Positions 33,677 to 40,733 of a DNA stretch of 64,000 nt are shown here, in pieces (position 1 is the first letter of the stretch; every line of letters begins with the position of its first letter). Origin of the DNA: Verrucomicrobiota bacterium (GTDB lineage Bacteria; Verrucomicrobiota; Verrucomicrobiia; Chthoniobacterales; UBA10450); assembly GCA_003218375.1 (NCBI GenBank), contig QHNH01000012.1, forward strand, positions 124,001-188,000, given 5' to 3'. Both the position numbers and the translations under genes were made by a program. Under the pieces are notes generated by a model. It was not told the origin of the DNA, made no database searches, and worked only from the letters and a program-made list of their open reading frames with translations.

Positions 33677-34290
33677 TAGGCTGCGCCGGTGAGCGTGAAG
33701 GTCACGGGGCATGTCACCGAGGAAACGGTCCCCGGCCTGAAACGCCACCGCTTGAATCCAGTCACCGCGGCATTATCCAGGAACGGGCTGCCGGTTGTCT
33801 TCGAAAGGGAGGCGCTGGTTATGTTGCCGGTGACGGGATCAACTGTCATGACGACGATTCCATCACCGGTGATCTTCTGCCGTCTTGCTTCATAAGGATA
33901 CTCTGGCCGCGGAGCGCTGACGGCAAACACCTTCGCCGATGACAAAGGCAATGAGCCAGGATGAGTGTTGGTGTTTGGTCTTACGATCGGCGTGAACTTG
34001 CTGGCCTGTCTTCGCACGGGCGGAGGAGTGGATCGCTCCTCTGGAAACGACTGCTCAGTCGGAGGAGGAGTCGGCAGCGGATCGGATAAGTCTGTCGGTG
34101 GATCAGGAATCCGTTCGGCTGGCTCCAACGCTACCTCAGTCGGTTCGCCCGAGAAGTTGGGCGGACCGGCCGGGGTTGGACTGTGATTGTTAGCGAAACC
34201 AAGAGCAGCCAGATGAATCACTGTCGCGGCGCCCAAGGCCACCCCGAGACGCCATTTATGTTGCGACTGGTAGAGTAAAGCTCGTGTCAT
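33673..34290 (-). CDS. TonB family energy transducer
   Basis: A 205-residue protein with a cytoplasmic start, one membrane helix (about 15-36), a Pro/Glu-rich periplasmic spacer (about 40-105) and a TonB C-terminal domain (about 120-205): PEYPYEARRQKITGDGIVVM and FLDNAAVTGFKRWRFRPG. TonB proteins couple inner-membrane proton-motive force (through ExbB/ExbD) to outer-membrane receptors. No exbBD or receptor is nearby. A good Shine-Dalgarno (AAAGGA, 7 bp) supports the start at 34290 instead of the upstream ATG at 34305. Confidence 0.88.
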   Translation of the reverse strand: MTRALLYQSQHKWRLGVALGAATVIHLAALGFANNHSPTPAGPPNFSGEPTEVALEPAERIPDPPTDLSDPLPTPPPTEQSFPEERSTPPPVRRQASKFTPIVRPNTNTHPGSLPLSSAKVFAVSAPRPEYPYEARRQKITGDGIVVMTVDPVTGNITSASLSKTTGSPFLDNAAVTGFKRWRFRPGTVSSVTCPVTFTLTGAAY

Positions 34291-34351
34291 AACTAGTCCT
34301 TTCACCAGTCAGACACGCGAAAGCTTGGGAACTTAAGGTGCAACTCCCAGG

Positions 34352-34500
34352 ACCCTCAAGCTTGCCCTCTCCCTCAGGGAGAGGAGAAATCCAAGGAGCG
34401 GCGATTTCCAAATCGCCGACCCACCGACACGGCGGTTTAGAAACCGCCGCTCCTTGAAGCCAGTTCCTTCTCCCTGAGGGAGAAGGTTAGGATGAGGGTC
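34352..34500. repeat. Composite inverted repeat (CCCTCTCCCT outer, GGAGCGGCGATTT inner)
   Basis: Outer arms GCCCTCTCCCTCAGGGAGAG and CCTTCTCCCTGAGGGAGAAG flank a smaller palindrome, GGAGCGGCGATTTCCAAATC and GGCGGTTTAGAAACCGCCG with CTCCTTG. It lies between the TonB and M13 genes. Related arms appear at 44810-45028 and related inner text at 11661-11704. Confidence 0.8.
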
Positions 34501-34518
34501 AAAGAGGCTGCGCATTTC

Positions 34519-36588
34519 CTACCAGATCCGCACGCGCGCTTTCGGGTCTACGAACAACTTCTCCTCGGGCTTCACCTTGAAGGCGTCGTACCAGGCGTCG
34601 ATGTTTCGCATCACACCGTTGACTCGATATTGCCGCGGCGAATGCGGATCGCTCACGACTTGGCGGCGGACTGCATCGTCGCGCAACTTGCCGCGCCACG
34701 CCTGCGCCCAGCCCAGGAACACACGCTGCTCGCCGGTCAGTCCGTCGATTACCGGCGCCGCTTTGCCTTTAAGCGACGCGCGATAGGCATCGAGCGCGAT
34801 CACCACTCCACCGAGATCGGCAATGTTCTCGCCCATGGTCAGCTCGCCGTTCACCTTCGCGCCGGGTAACGGCTCGAACTTGGAATACTGATCGCCCAGG
34901 ACTTTGGCCCGCGCTTCAAAGGTCTTGGCGTCCTCCGCCGTCCACCAGTCGTTGAGCTTGCCTTCCGCGTCGAACTTGCGGCCCTGGTCGTCGAACCCGT
35001 GCGTTAGCTCGTGACCGATCACGGCACCGATGGCACCGTAGTTCACCGCCGGATCGGCGTTGGCATCGAACATGGGCGGTTGGAGAATGCCCGCCGGGAA
35101 AACAATGTCGCGCAGCGAACCGTTGTAAGCGTCATTCGTCTGCGGAGTCATGCCCCAGTCCGACATGTCCACCGGTCCCGGCAGTCGCTGGACGTAGAAC
35201 GCCCAATCGGCGACCGCGGCCCGGCGCACATTACCGATGAGATCGTCGTCGCGAATCTCAACGCCGGAGTAGTCGCGCGGCTTATCCGGATAACCCACCT
35301 TGATGTTGTAAGTATCGAGCTTCTTCAACGCCTGCGCCTTGGTCGCTTCTCCCATCCAATCGAGACCTTTGATACGCTCGTGCATCGCGATCTTCAGGTT
35401 TGCGACCAGCTCTTCGATCTTCGCCTTTGCCGCCGGCGGAAAGTATTTCGCGCTGTAGAGTTGGCCCACCGCCCAGCCGAGATTGCCGAACCGATCATAA
35501 CGATCTCCAGCCCCGTAGTCACCACCGCTTACCGCCTGCACTCCACGCTTCCACCGGACCTTTTGTTCCGCCTGGCCGGAGAGTGTCTTGTTCCGCATCT
35601 CGAACAAGGCATCGACGAAAGCTTTCGAAAGATAAGGGGCCGCGTGATCGGCGATGTTGAAAGCCTGCCACGCTTGCAGTGTTTCCAGCGATGTCTTGTC
35701 GAAGATGTCCGCGATTTTCGGGAACGCCGACTTTTCTCCCACCACCACTCGCTCGACCTTCCCGAGGCCGGCCTCGGCAAGGAATGGTCGCCACGCAAAC
35801 TTCGGCGCGAGCGTTTCCAGCTCAGCGATCGACATGGCATTGTAAGTCGCGATCGGATCCCGCTGCTGGGTCTTAGTCCAACTGGCATCCGCGATCTTCG
35901 TTTCGAAGTCGACCACTTCGGCCGCGCGCTTGTCCGCGTCCGGCCACTCCAATAACCGAAGCAGTTGCGCCGCGTAAGCCTGATACTTCTCCTTCTTCGC
36001 CGCGAAATCCGGCTTCAGGTAGTAGTCGCGGTCCGGCAGGCCAAGTCCCGCTTGCCCGAGATAGACCGCGTAGTGCTTGGGATCCTTGATATCGACATCG
36101 ATGAAAATGCCGAAGATCCCGCCGTGGAAATCGGCGTTCTGCCGCCCCATCAATGCCGCCAGCGCCTCGCGGGTCTTGGCTGATTGAATCTCGGCCAGCT
36201 TGTCCTTGAGCGAAGAAGCACCGGCCTTCTCGATCCGCGCCTCGTCCATGAACGATTTGTAAAATTCGCCTACCTTGCCTTCGATCGTCGCCGGCTTTGG
36301 TTCCGCCTTCTTCGCATTCTCTTCCATCAGATCATGGAGCCGTTGCTCGGTCAGGTCGCTCATCGCCAGTCGCAGGCTATAGGCCGCTTTGTCCGCAGGA
36401 ATTTGGACCCGGTCCAGCCAGGCGCCGTTCGCGTAGCGGAAGAAATCGTCGCCCGGCTTGGACTTCAAATCGGCACCGGCGGCATCGAAACCCCAGGCGC
36501 CATATTGCGGTTTGCCCTCGGTTTCAGCCCGGGAACCGGAGACCGCCAAAGTTACGATGGAAAATATTGCAGCGACCAGGAATCTCAT
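34519..36588 (-). CDS. M13 family zinc metallopeptidase (neprilysin/PepO-like)
   Basis: A 689-residue exported peptidase. Signal peptide (about 1-21). The M13 core is complete: the conserved NDAYNGSLRDIVFPAGILQ block, catalytic HExxH in GHELTHGFDDQG (about 515-526), and GENIADLGG with the third zinc ligand Glu (about 580). The C-terminus has the typical NMPxF-like PHSPRQYRVNG...NIDAWYDAF region ending VRIW. M13 enzymes cleave oligopeptides in the periplasm or at the surface. The start MRFLVAAIF at 36588 was chosen because it begins the signal peptide; the frame upstream overlaps the divergent SPFH region. Single gene. Confidence 0.93.
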   Translation of the reverse strand: MRFLVAAIFSIVTLAVSGSRAETEGKPQYGAWGFDAAGADLKSKPGDDFFRYANGAWLDRVQIPADKAAYSLRLAMSDLTEQRLHDLMEENAKKAEPKPATIEGKVGEFYKSFMDEARIEKAGASSLKDKLAEIQSAKTREALAALMGRQNADFHGGIFGIFIDVDIKDPKHYAVYLGQAGLGLPDRDYYLKPDFAAKKEKYQAYAAQLLRLLEWPDADKRAAEVVDFETKIADASWTKTQQRDPIATYNAMSIAELETLAPKFAWRPFLAEAGLGKVERVVVGEKSAFPKIADIFDKTSLETLQAWQAFNIADHAAPYLSKAFVDALFEMRNKTLSGQAEQKVRWKRGVQAVSGGDYGAGDRYDRFGNLGWAVGQLYSAKYFPPAAKAKIEELVANLKIAMHERIKGLDWMGEATKAQALKKLDTYNIKVGYPDKPRDYSGVEIRDDDLIGNVRRAAVADWAFYVQRLPGPVDMSDWGMTPQTNDAYNGSLRDIVFPAGILQPPMFDANADPAVNYGAIGAVIGHELTHGFDDQGRKFDAEGKLNDWWTAEDAKTFEARAKVLGDQYSKFEPLPGAKVNGELTMGENIADLGGVVIALDAYRASLKGKAAPVIDGLTGEQRVFLGWAQAWRGKLRDDAVRRQVVSDPHSPRQYRVNGVMRNIDAWYDAFKVKPEEKLFVDPKARVRIW

Positions 36589-36758
36589 AGCGCCCGAGAT
36601 TAGCGCGATCAGAAATGGGAGCAAACGGATTCCGAACGCACATCCTGGTTCGCAATCCACAGGGGAACGGTGCTCTCCGAAGCGCGTTCTCATGTGATTT
36701 GATTTCCAGAGCCCGCTCTTCGATGCTTCCTGTCAACCCTTGGAGAGTGCCCCAAATT

Positions 36759-37715
36759 ATGAACATCCCGATGCTTGCTGCGATCGATCCGACCTGGCTC
36801 CCCTGGCTCCCCTGGCTCGGCGGAGCGGTCCTTCTTCTCTTCCTGCTTTTCTTTCTGCCGCGCTTGCTCGGTATCGTTTACATCCCACATACCCAGGTTG
36901 GGACGATCGAGAAAATCTGGAGCGGGAAAGGCTCGCTTAAGGAAGGGCAAATTATAGCACGCAACGGTGAGGCAGGATTTCAAGCCAGGTTTCTGCGCGG
37001 CGGAATTCATTTCGGGCTTTACCCATGGCAGTACCGCATTCACAAGGAGCCGCTGGTCGTAGTAGGCGAGGGGAAGATGGCTTACGTCTATGCGCGCGAC
37101 GGTGTGCCGCTGGAGCCGACTCAAACCTTGGGCAGGAACGTTGCTGCGAACCATTTTCAAGATGCCGTAAAGTTTCTTGAGTCGGGCGGACAACGCGGAC
37201 GCCAGCGCGGGATTCTGCGAGAGGGCGTTTATGCGATCAACCTGGCGCTCTTCGTCGTCATTAGCGACGAGCGAGTCTTCTCGGGGCCTGTGCGCGAAGC
37301 GGCGGAACGTTATGAGTCCTGGAAAGCGCAACTGGCTTCCTTGCAGGCCTTCGACCCGGTCGTGATAGGTTCGGCCGCGAGAGGCCGCGGCCGTGATCGT
37401 GTGAGTTTGACCGATGGGATCGCGAGCGAGGCTGGGTCAAAGGAGCCGCAGGCAGTCGCAGGCACTGACTTTAATCCGGACGTCGACACGATAGGCGTGG
37501 TCAGCATTCAGGATGGACCTACCATCCCTTCTGGCGAAATCATCGCCCCGGAAGTGAAGTCGCCCGATGGCTCGCGGGATCATAATTACTTCCAGGATCC
37601 TGAAGCTTTCCTGGAACTGGGCGGGCGGCGCGGCAAACAACTGCAAGTCCTGACGGACGGGACATTTTTCATTAACCGGTGGTTTGGAACGGTGGAAAAG
37701 CGATACGACCGGTGA
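36759..37715 (+). CDS. SPFH/band 7 (flotillin-like) protein, N-terminal part, frame broken
   Basis: A 318-residue frame that begins a flotillin-like membrane protein: an N-terminal hydrophobic segment (about 10-45), GIVYIPHTQVGTIEKIW, and then two Gly-rich repeats with ILREGVYAINLALFVVIS and LTDGTFFINRWFGTVE. The frame then runs to KRYDR and stops. The following gene begins with the homologous continuation TTGDAFRYGEQVEAG in another frame. Comparing with the layout of complete family members, about 25 codons that should join them are missing, so a deletion that also shifted the frame broke the gene. The protein normally scaffolds membrane microdomains. It could still be translated as a truncated product. 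Start at 36759 by a weak GGAG-type site. Confidence 0.8.
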   Translation: MNIPMLAAIDPTWLPWLPWLGGAVLLLFLLFFLPRLLGIVYIPHTQVGTIEKIWSGKGSLKEGQIIARNGEAGFQARFLRGGIHFGLYPWQYRIHKEPLVVVGEGKMAYVYARDGVPLEPTQTLGRNVAANHFQDAVKFLESGGQRGRQRGILREGVYAINLALFVVISDERVFSGPVREAAERYESWKAQLASLQAFDPVVIGSAARGRGRDRVSLTDGIASEAGSKEPQAVAGTDFNPDVDTIGVVSIQDGPTIPSGEIIAPEVKSPDGSRDHNYFQDPEAFLELGGRRGKQLQVLTDGTFFINRWFGTVEKRYDR

Positions 37716-38901
37716 CGCTTTCCGTTATGGCGAGCAAGTCGAAGCGGGAAAGCGCGGTGTTTGGCGCTCAGCTTTGGCCCCCGGCAAGTATGCGCTCAAC
37801 CCTTATGCGGTGAAGGTCGAGCTGGTTCCGACGATCAATTTCGTTCTCCGCTGGATCAGTGGCCGGACGGAGGCGCATCGCTACGATGAGAATCTCACCA
37901 GCATAGATTTGATCACGGCCGATGGTTACGAACCGTTTCTGCCTTTGTCCTTGGTCCTTCATATCGATTACCAGAAGGCGCCATCGGTCGTGCAGCGTTT
38001 TGGTGACGTGAAGCGGCTTATCACTCAAACGCTCGATCCGATTCTGACCGCTTACTTCCGCGACGTCGCGCAGACATCTAACATGCTCGACTTGCTGACT
38101 AAGCGAGAGGAAATCCAAAAGGAGGCGACCGAAGCCCTCGGAGAGCGTTTCAAGAACTACGACATCAACGTCGTGGCGGTCTTAATCGGGCGGCCCGAGT
38201 CGGAAGCCGTCGTAGGCGAAGGGGACCCAATTGATGTCCTGTTCGATCAGTTGCGACTCAGAAGGCTGGCCGACGAACAGCGGACCACATTTAACAAACA
38301 GGAGGAAGCGGCCCAGCAGCAGGTGAAGCTGAATCAAGCACAAGCGAAGGCCCAAAGGCAAACCGAGTTGACCCAAAGTGCGATTGCGATCGAGATCGCG
38401 GCCAACAAGGGCCAGGCCGAATTTGCCGAAGCGGAACAGTTAGCCAAGAAGCAAGTCACCCTGGCGGAAGGCGAGGCGCGCTCGAAAGAGCTTATCGGCA
38501 AAGGCGAATCGTCCCGTATAGCTCAAGTGGGTCTTGCGGAAGCGGCCGTTACGTTGCAAAAAGTAGGCGCGTACCGCGATCCTCGTCTCTACGCCCTGAA
38601 CATCTTTGCCGAACAATTTTCAAAAAGCGTGCAGCCGCTAGTCCCCCAGCGTCTGTTCATTAGCGGAGGTGCTGGCAAAGGCGAAGGTCAGACTGGGGGC
38701 AGTGTCTTGGAGACTTTATTGAACTTACTTCTGAGTGAGAAAGCCGGGATCAATCTTCAGGAGAACGCAGCTACATCCAAGCCGCTCGAAGAGTTTATCC
38801 GGCAATTCACGGCGGGTGCCTCATCAGGTGGAAGTAAATCGAATGGGCCGGCTGAGTCCGCTTCATCGACAGCTAGCGGAAAGAAGCCCGCGGCGGGATA
38901 A
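37684..38901 (+). CDS. SPFH/band 7 protein, C-terminal part
   Basis: A 405-residue frame opening at a TTG (37684) and carrying the rest of the flotillin-like protein: the SPFH domain (GKYALNPYAVKVELVPTINF, then LPLSLVLHIDYQKAPSVVQR), a long Gln/Glu/Ala-rich coiled coil (about 200-290, AQQQVKLNQAQAKAQRQ), and a Gly/Ser-rich tail. It overlaps the first fragment by 32 bp in a different frame. A new start would have to be used for it to be made. Most likely both pieces are remains of one gene, or the assembly has an error. Confidence 0.78.
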   Translation: MERWKSDTTGDAFRYGEQVEAGKRGVWRSALAPGKYALNPYAVKVELVPTINFVLRWISGRTEAHRYDENLTSIDLITADGYEPFLPLSLVLHIDYQKAPSVVQRFGDVKRLITQTLDPILTAYFRDVAQTSNMLDLLTKREEIQKEATEALGERFKNYDINVVAVLIGRPESEAVVGEGDPIDVLFDQLRLRRLADEQRTTFNKQEEAAQQQVKLNQAQAKAQRQTELTQSAIAIEIAANKGQAEFAEAEQLAKKQVTLAEGEARSKELIGKGESSRIAQVGLAEAAVTLQKVGAYRDPRLYALNIFAEQFSKSVQPLVPQRLFISGGAGKGEGQTGGSVLETLLNLLLSEKAGINLQENAATSKPLEEFIRQFTAGASSGGSKSNGPAESASSTASGKKPAAG

Positions 38902-38907
38902 ATCCGG

Positions 38908-39186
38908 CTAGCCGACTTCGACGCCGTTCCAAAAGGCGACGTAGTTCTTGATGTTGGCTGCGGCCGGCTTCGGGTCGGGGTAGAACCAGGCGGCGTCCTT
39001 GTTGATCTCGCCGTTCACGACCAAGTCGTAGTAACTGGCTTCGCCCTTCCATCCGCACGTCGTGTGGATCTCGCTTTCGGTAAAATGCGTGCGGTCGATC
39101 GAGTCGGGCGGGAAATAGTGATTGCCTTCCACCACGATGGTCTGCTCGCTCTCGGCCAGAGTTGTTCTGCGCCAGGTGGCTTTCAT
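38908..39186 (-). CDS. DUF427 domain protein
   Basis: A 92-residue single-domain protein with the DUF427 pattern: VVEGNHYFPPDS, a CGWKGEASYYDLVVNG core (about 43-58) and AWFYPDPKPAAANIKNYVAF. The family is small, widespread and without a proven activity. The ATG at 39186 (MKATWRR) marks the start of the conserved domain. It lies 7 bp downstream of the glutamate-receptor-like gene and is probably co-transcribed with it. Confidence 0.85.
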   Translation of the reverse strand: MKATWRRTTLAESEQTIVVEGNHYFPPDSIDRTHFTESEIHTTCGWKGEASYYDLVVNGEINKDAAWFYPDPKPAAANIKNYVAFWNGVEVG

Positions 39187-39193
39187 TTGCCAG

Positions 39194-40279
39194 TTATTCT
39201 GGAGTCGAGCCGAACCATTTCTTTTGCAGCTCGTCCATGAAGCCGCGCTCATTCAGGGCCAGCAACGCGCGGTTGATCGGAAGCCGCAATGGACTGTCCT
39301 GTTGAAGCCCAATCCCGTAAAACTGTTTCTCGAACGTCGGGCCCACCAGCCGAAGGCGTGTTCCGGTTCTTTTCGAGAGATAGTAGCGAAGAACCGGCGC
39401 ATCATAGACGACCGCCTTTAACTCACCGGAGTTGAGGGCAGCGACCGCGCTCGGAACATCGGGGTAAGGCGAGACCTTTGCCTTGTTCTTGCGGAGCCAG
39501 GACTCAGCGGTGCTGCCCGCGATCGTGCCGACTTTCACGCCCGGCAAATCGCCCGGGCCGCTGATGTCGCCGGTCAGACTCTTCACGGTCATTTCTGTCG
39601 TCACGACCGCGGTGAAGTAGGCGATGAGGATGATGCTGGCTACCATCCAGAGAATGGCCAGGAGCCGCGCGGGCACGCCCATGGGTCCTTTGGCTTCGCA
39701 TCCGCCGGAGAGCAGCATGCTATTAGTCCACCAAAAGGATTCCCATACTCCGGCGCCATAAGCTTCCGGGTACATCTCCGCGTTCTTTCGCCGCTCGAAC
39801 CACCACACCAAATGCGAGATGACGAGCATGACGAGAAGCAGGCCACCTACGACCTTCACGGTTGTCCAGCTCAAAAAGGTCCGCGCTAAATTCGCGCTCA
39901 GGCTTCCGCTGCCTTGGGTATTCGTGGCCACGAGAATTTGAAGGCCGGAATCATAATACGGCTGGGAAAAATCCATGAACGCGTGGCGCTCGGCGGTAAT
40001 GCTGATCGCGGCGATGGCGACATCGGCCTGACGATTCTTCAGCGTGTCGAGCATTTGCGGAACGGTCTCGACATTTCGCGTCTCGAATTGGAAACCGGCT
40101 TCCTTGGCCACGGCTTCCCAGAGATCGATGCTAAAGCCCATCAGCTTCCCGTTCTCGGTAAAGGAAAACGGCTGCACCGGCTTCGTCACGACCCGGATTT
40201 TTTGCTGGGCGAACGCGGAACCGGCAAGGAAGCAACCGCACGCGATGGCGACGATGATCCAGCGGTAGCTTCTATTCAC
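39194..40279 (-). CDS. Ionotropic glutamate receptor-like ligand-gated channel
   Basis: A 361-residue protein. A signal peptide (ending FAQQ) precedes a periplasmic amino-acid-binding fold in two halves. The first half (about 22-125, KPVQPFSFTENGKLMGFSID) leads into a membrane helix (about 140-160), a re-entrant pore loop (WESFWWTNSMLLSGGCEAKG) and a second helix (ILLVASIIL-like; ending AYFTAVVTTEMTV). The second binding half follows. This is the layout of prokaryotic glutamate receptors (GluR0). The potassium-filter motif TVGYG is absent; the loop instead resembles animal receptors (QQGCD, SYTANL). Start: GTG at 40279 for the signal peptide; TTG at 40315 is possible. The ligand is not determined. 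Confidence 0.82.
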   Translation of the reverse strand: MNRSYRWIIVAIACGCFLAGSAFAQQKIRVVTKPVQPFSFTENGKLMGFSIDLWEAVAKEAGFQFETRNVETVPQMLDTLKNRQADVAIAAISITAERHAFMDFSQPYYDSGLQILVATNTQGSGSLSANLARTFLSWTTVKVVGGLLLVMLVISHLVWWFERRKNAEMYPEAYGAGVWESFWWTNSMLLSGGCEAKGPMGVPARLLAILWMVASIILIAYFTAVVTTEMTVKSLTGDISGPGDLPGVKVGTIAGSTAESWLRKNKAKVSPYPDVPSAVAALNSGELKAVVYDAPVLRYYLSKRTGTRLRLVGPTFEKQFYGIGLQQDSPLRLPINRALLALNERGFMDELQKKWFGSTPE

Positions 40280-40339
40280 CCCGAAGGGATAAGTCTGTCC
40301 GGCCCGTCGTGTCAATCACCGCGGCTGCATGCGCCGCTT

Positions 40340-40420
40340 CTTCTGTAGCCGCTTCGCTGTGCGAAGCGCGAGAGTTGCATTGCATGCACCGACGCCGCCC
40401 AAGGGCGGCGGCTACAGAAG
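40340..40420. repeat. Inverted repeat, TTCTGTAGCCGC family
   Basis: Arms TTCTGTAGCCGC and GCGGCTACAGAAG face each other around an about 55-bp spacer with the inner palindrome GCTTCGCTGTGCGAAGC. The same family appears at 40635-40718 and 58761-58843, and in half at 25063-25091. Confidence 0.8.
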
Positions 40421-40440
40421 AGATGCGCTGCTCCGTGCTG

Positions 40441-40629
40441 ATGCTAGATTCACCCGTGGCAGAATCCGAAAAAACGAAACCCGAAGACGAGGCTCGCGCG
40501 CGAAAGAAGGAGAGCGAGACCGAAGAGACCGGTGCGGTGCAGCCGTCATCGGAAAAAATTCCCGAGGGCGCCGATAATTTGCGCCGTCGCGCGGATTGGT
40601 TCCAAAAGCGGACTGGGAAAACGGAGTAA
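40441..40629 (+). CDS. Small highly charged protein
   Basis: A 62-residue acidic/basic protein ending EGADNLRRRADWFQKRTG, a pattern that recurs in short proteins of soil bacteria. Lies between two copies of the TTCTGTAGCC repeat. An open frame extends upstream to 40309 but through repeat sequence, so the ATG at 40441 is preferred. No Shine-Dalgarno is obvious. Function unknown. Confidence 0.5.
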   Translation: MLDSPVAESEKTKPEDEARARKKESETEETGAVQPSSEKIPEGADNLRRRADWFQKRTGKTE

Positions 40630-40634
40630 GCTTT

Positions 40635-40718
40635 CTTCTGTAGCCGGGGGCCCTGTGGGCCGCGTGAGAGCGAACGTGGCCTGATCCCCACGCTTCGCAT
40701 AGCGAAGCGGCTACAGGA
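40635..40718. repeat. Inverted repeat, TTCTGTAGCCGC family (second copy)
   Basis: CTTCTGTAGCCGGGGGCCCT opens it; GCATAGCGAAGCGGCTACAG closes it. Its reverse complement aligns along its whole length with the copy at 58761-58843, including the GGCCCTGTGGGCCGCGTGAG segment. Confidence 0.8.
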
Positions 40719-40733
40719 ATCGCATTCGCAGCG

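Noticed and set aside
35011-35955. Plus-strand 314-codon frame in the M13 gene
   Set aside because: Antisense shadow; the minus strand has the complete M13 motif set.
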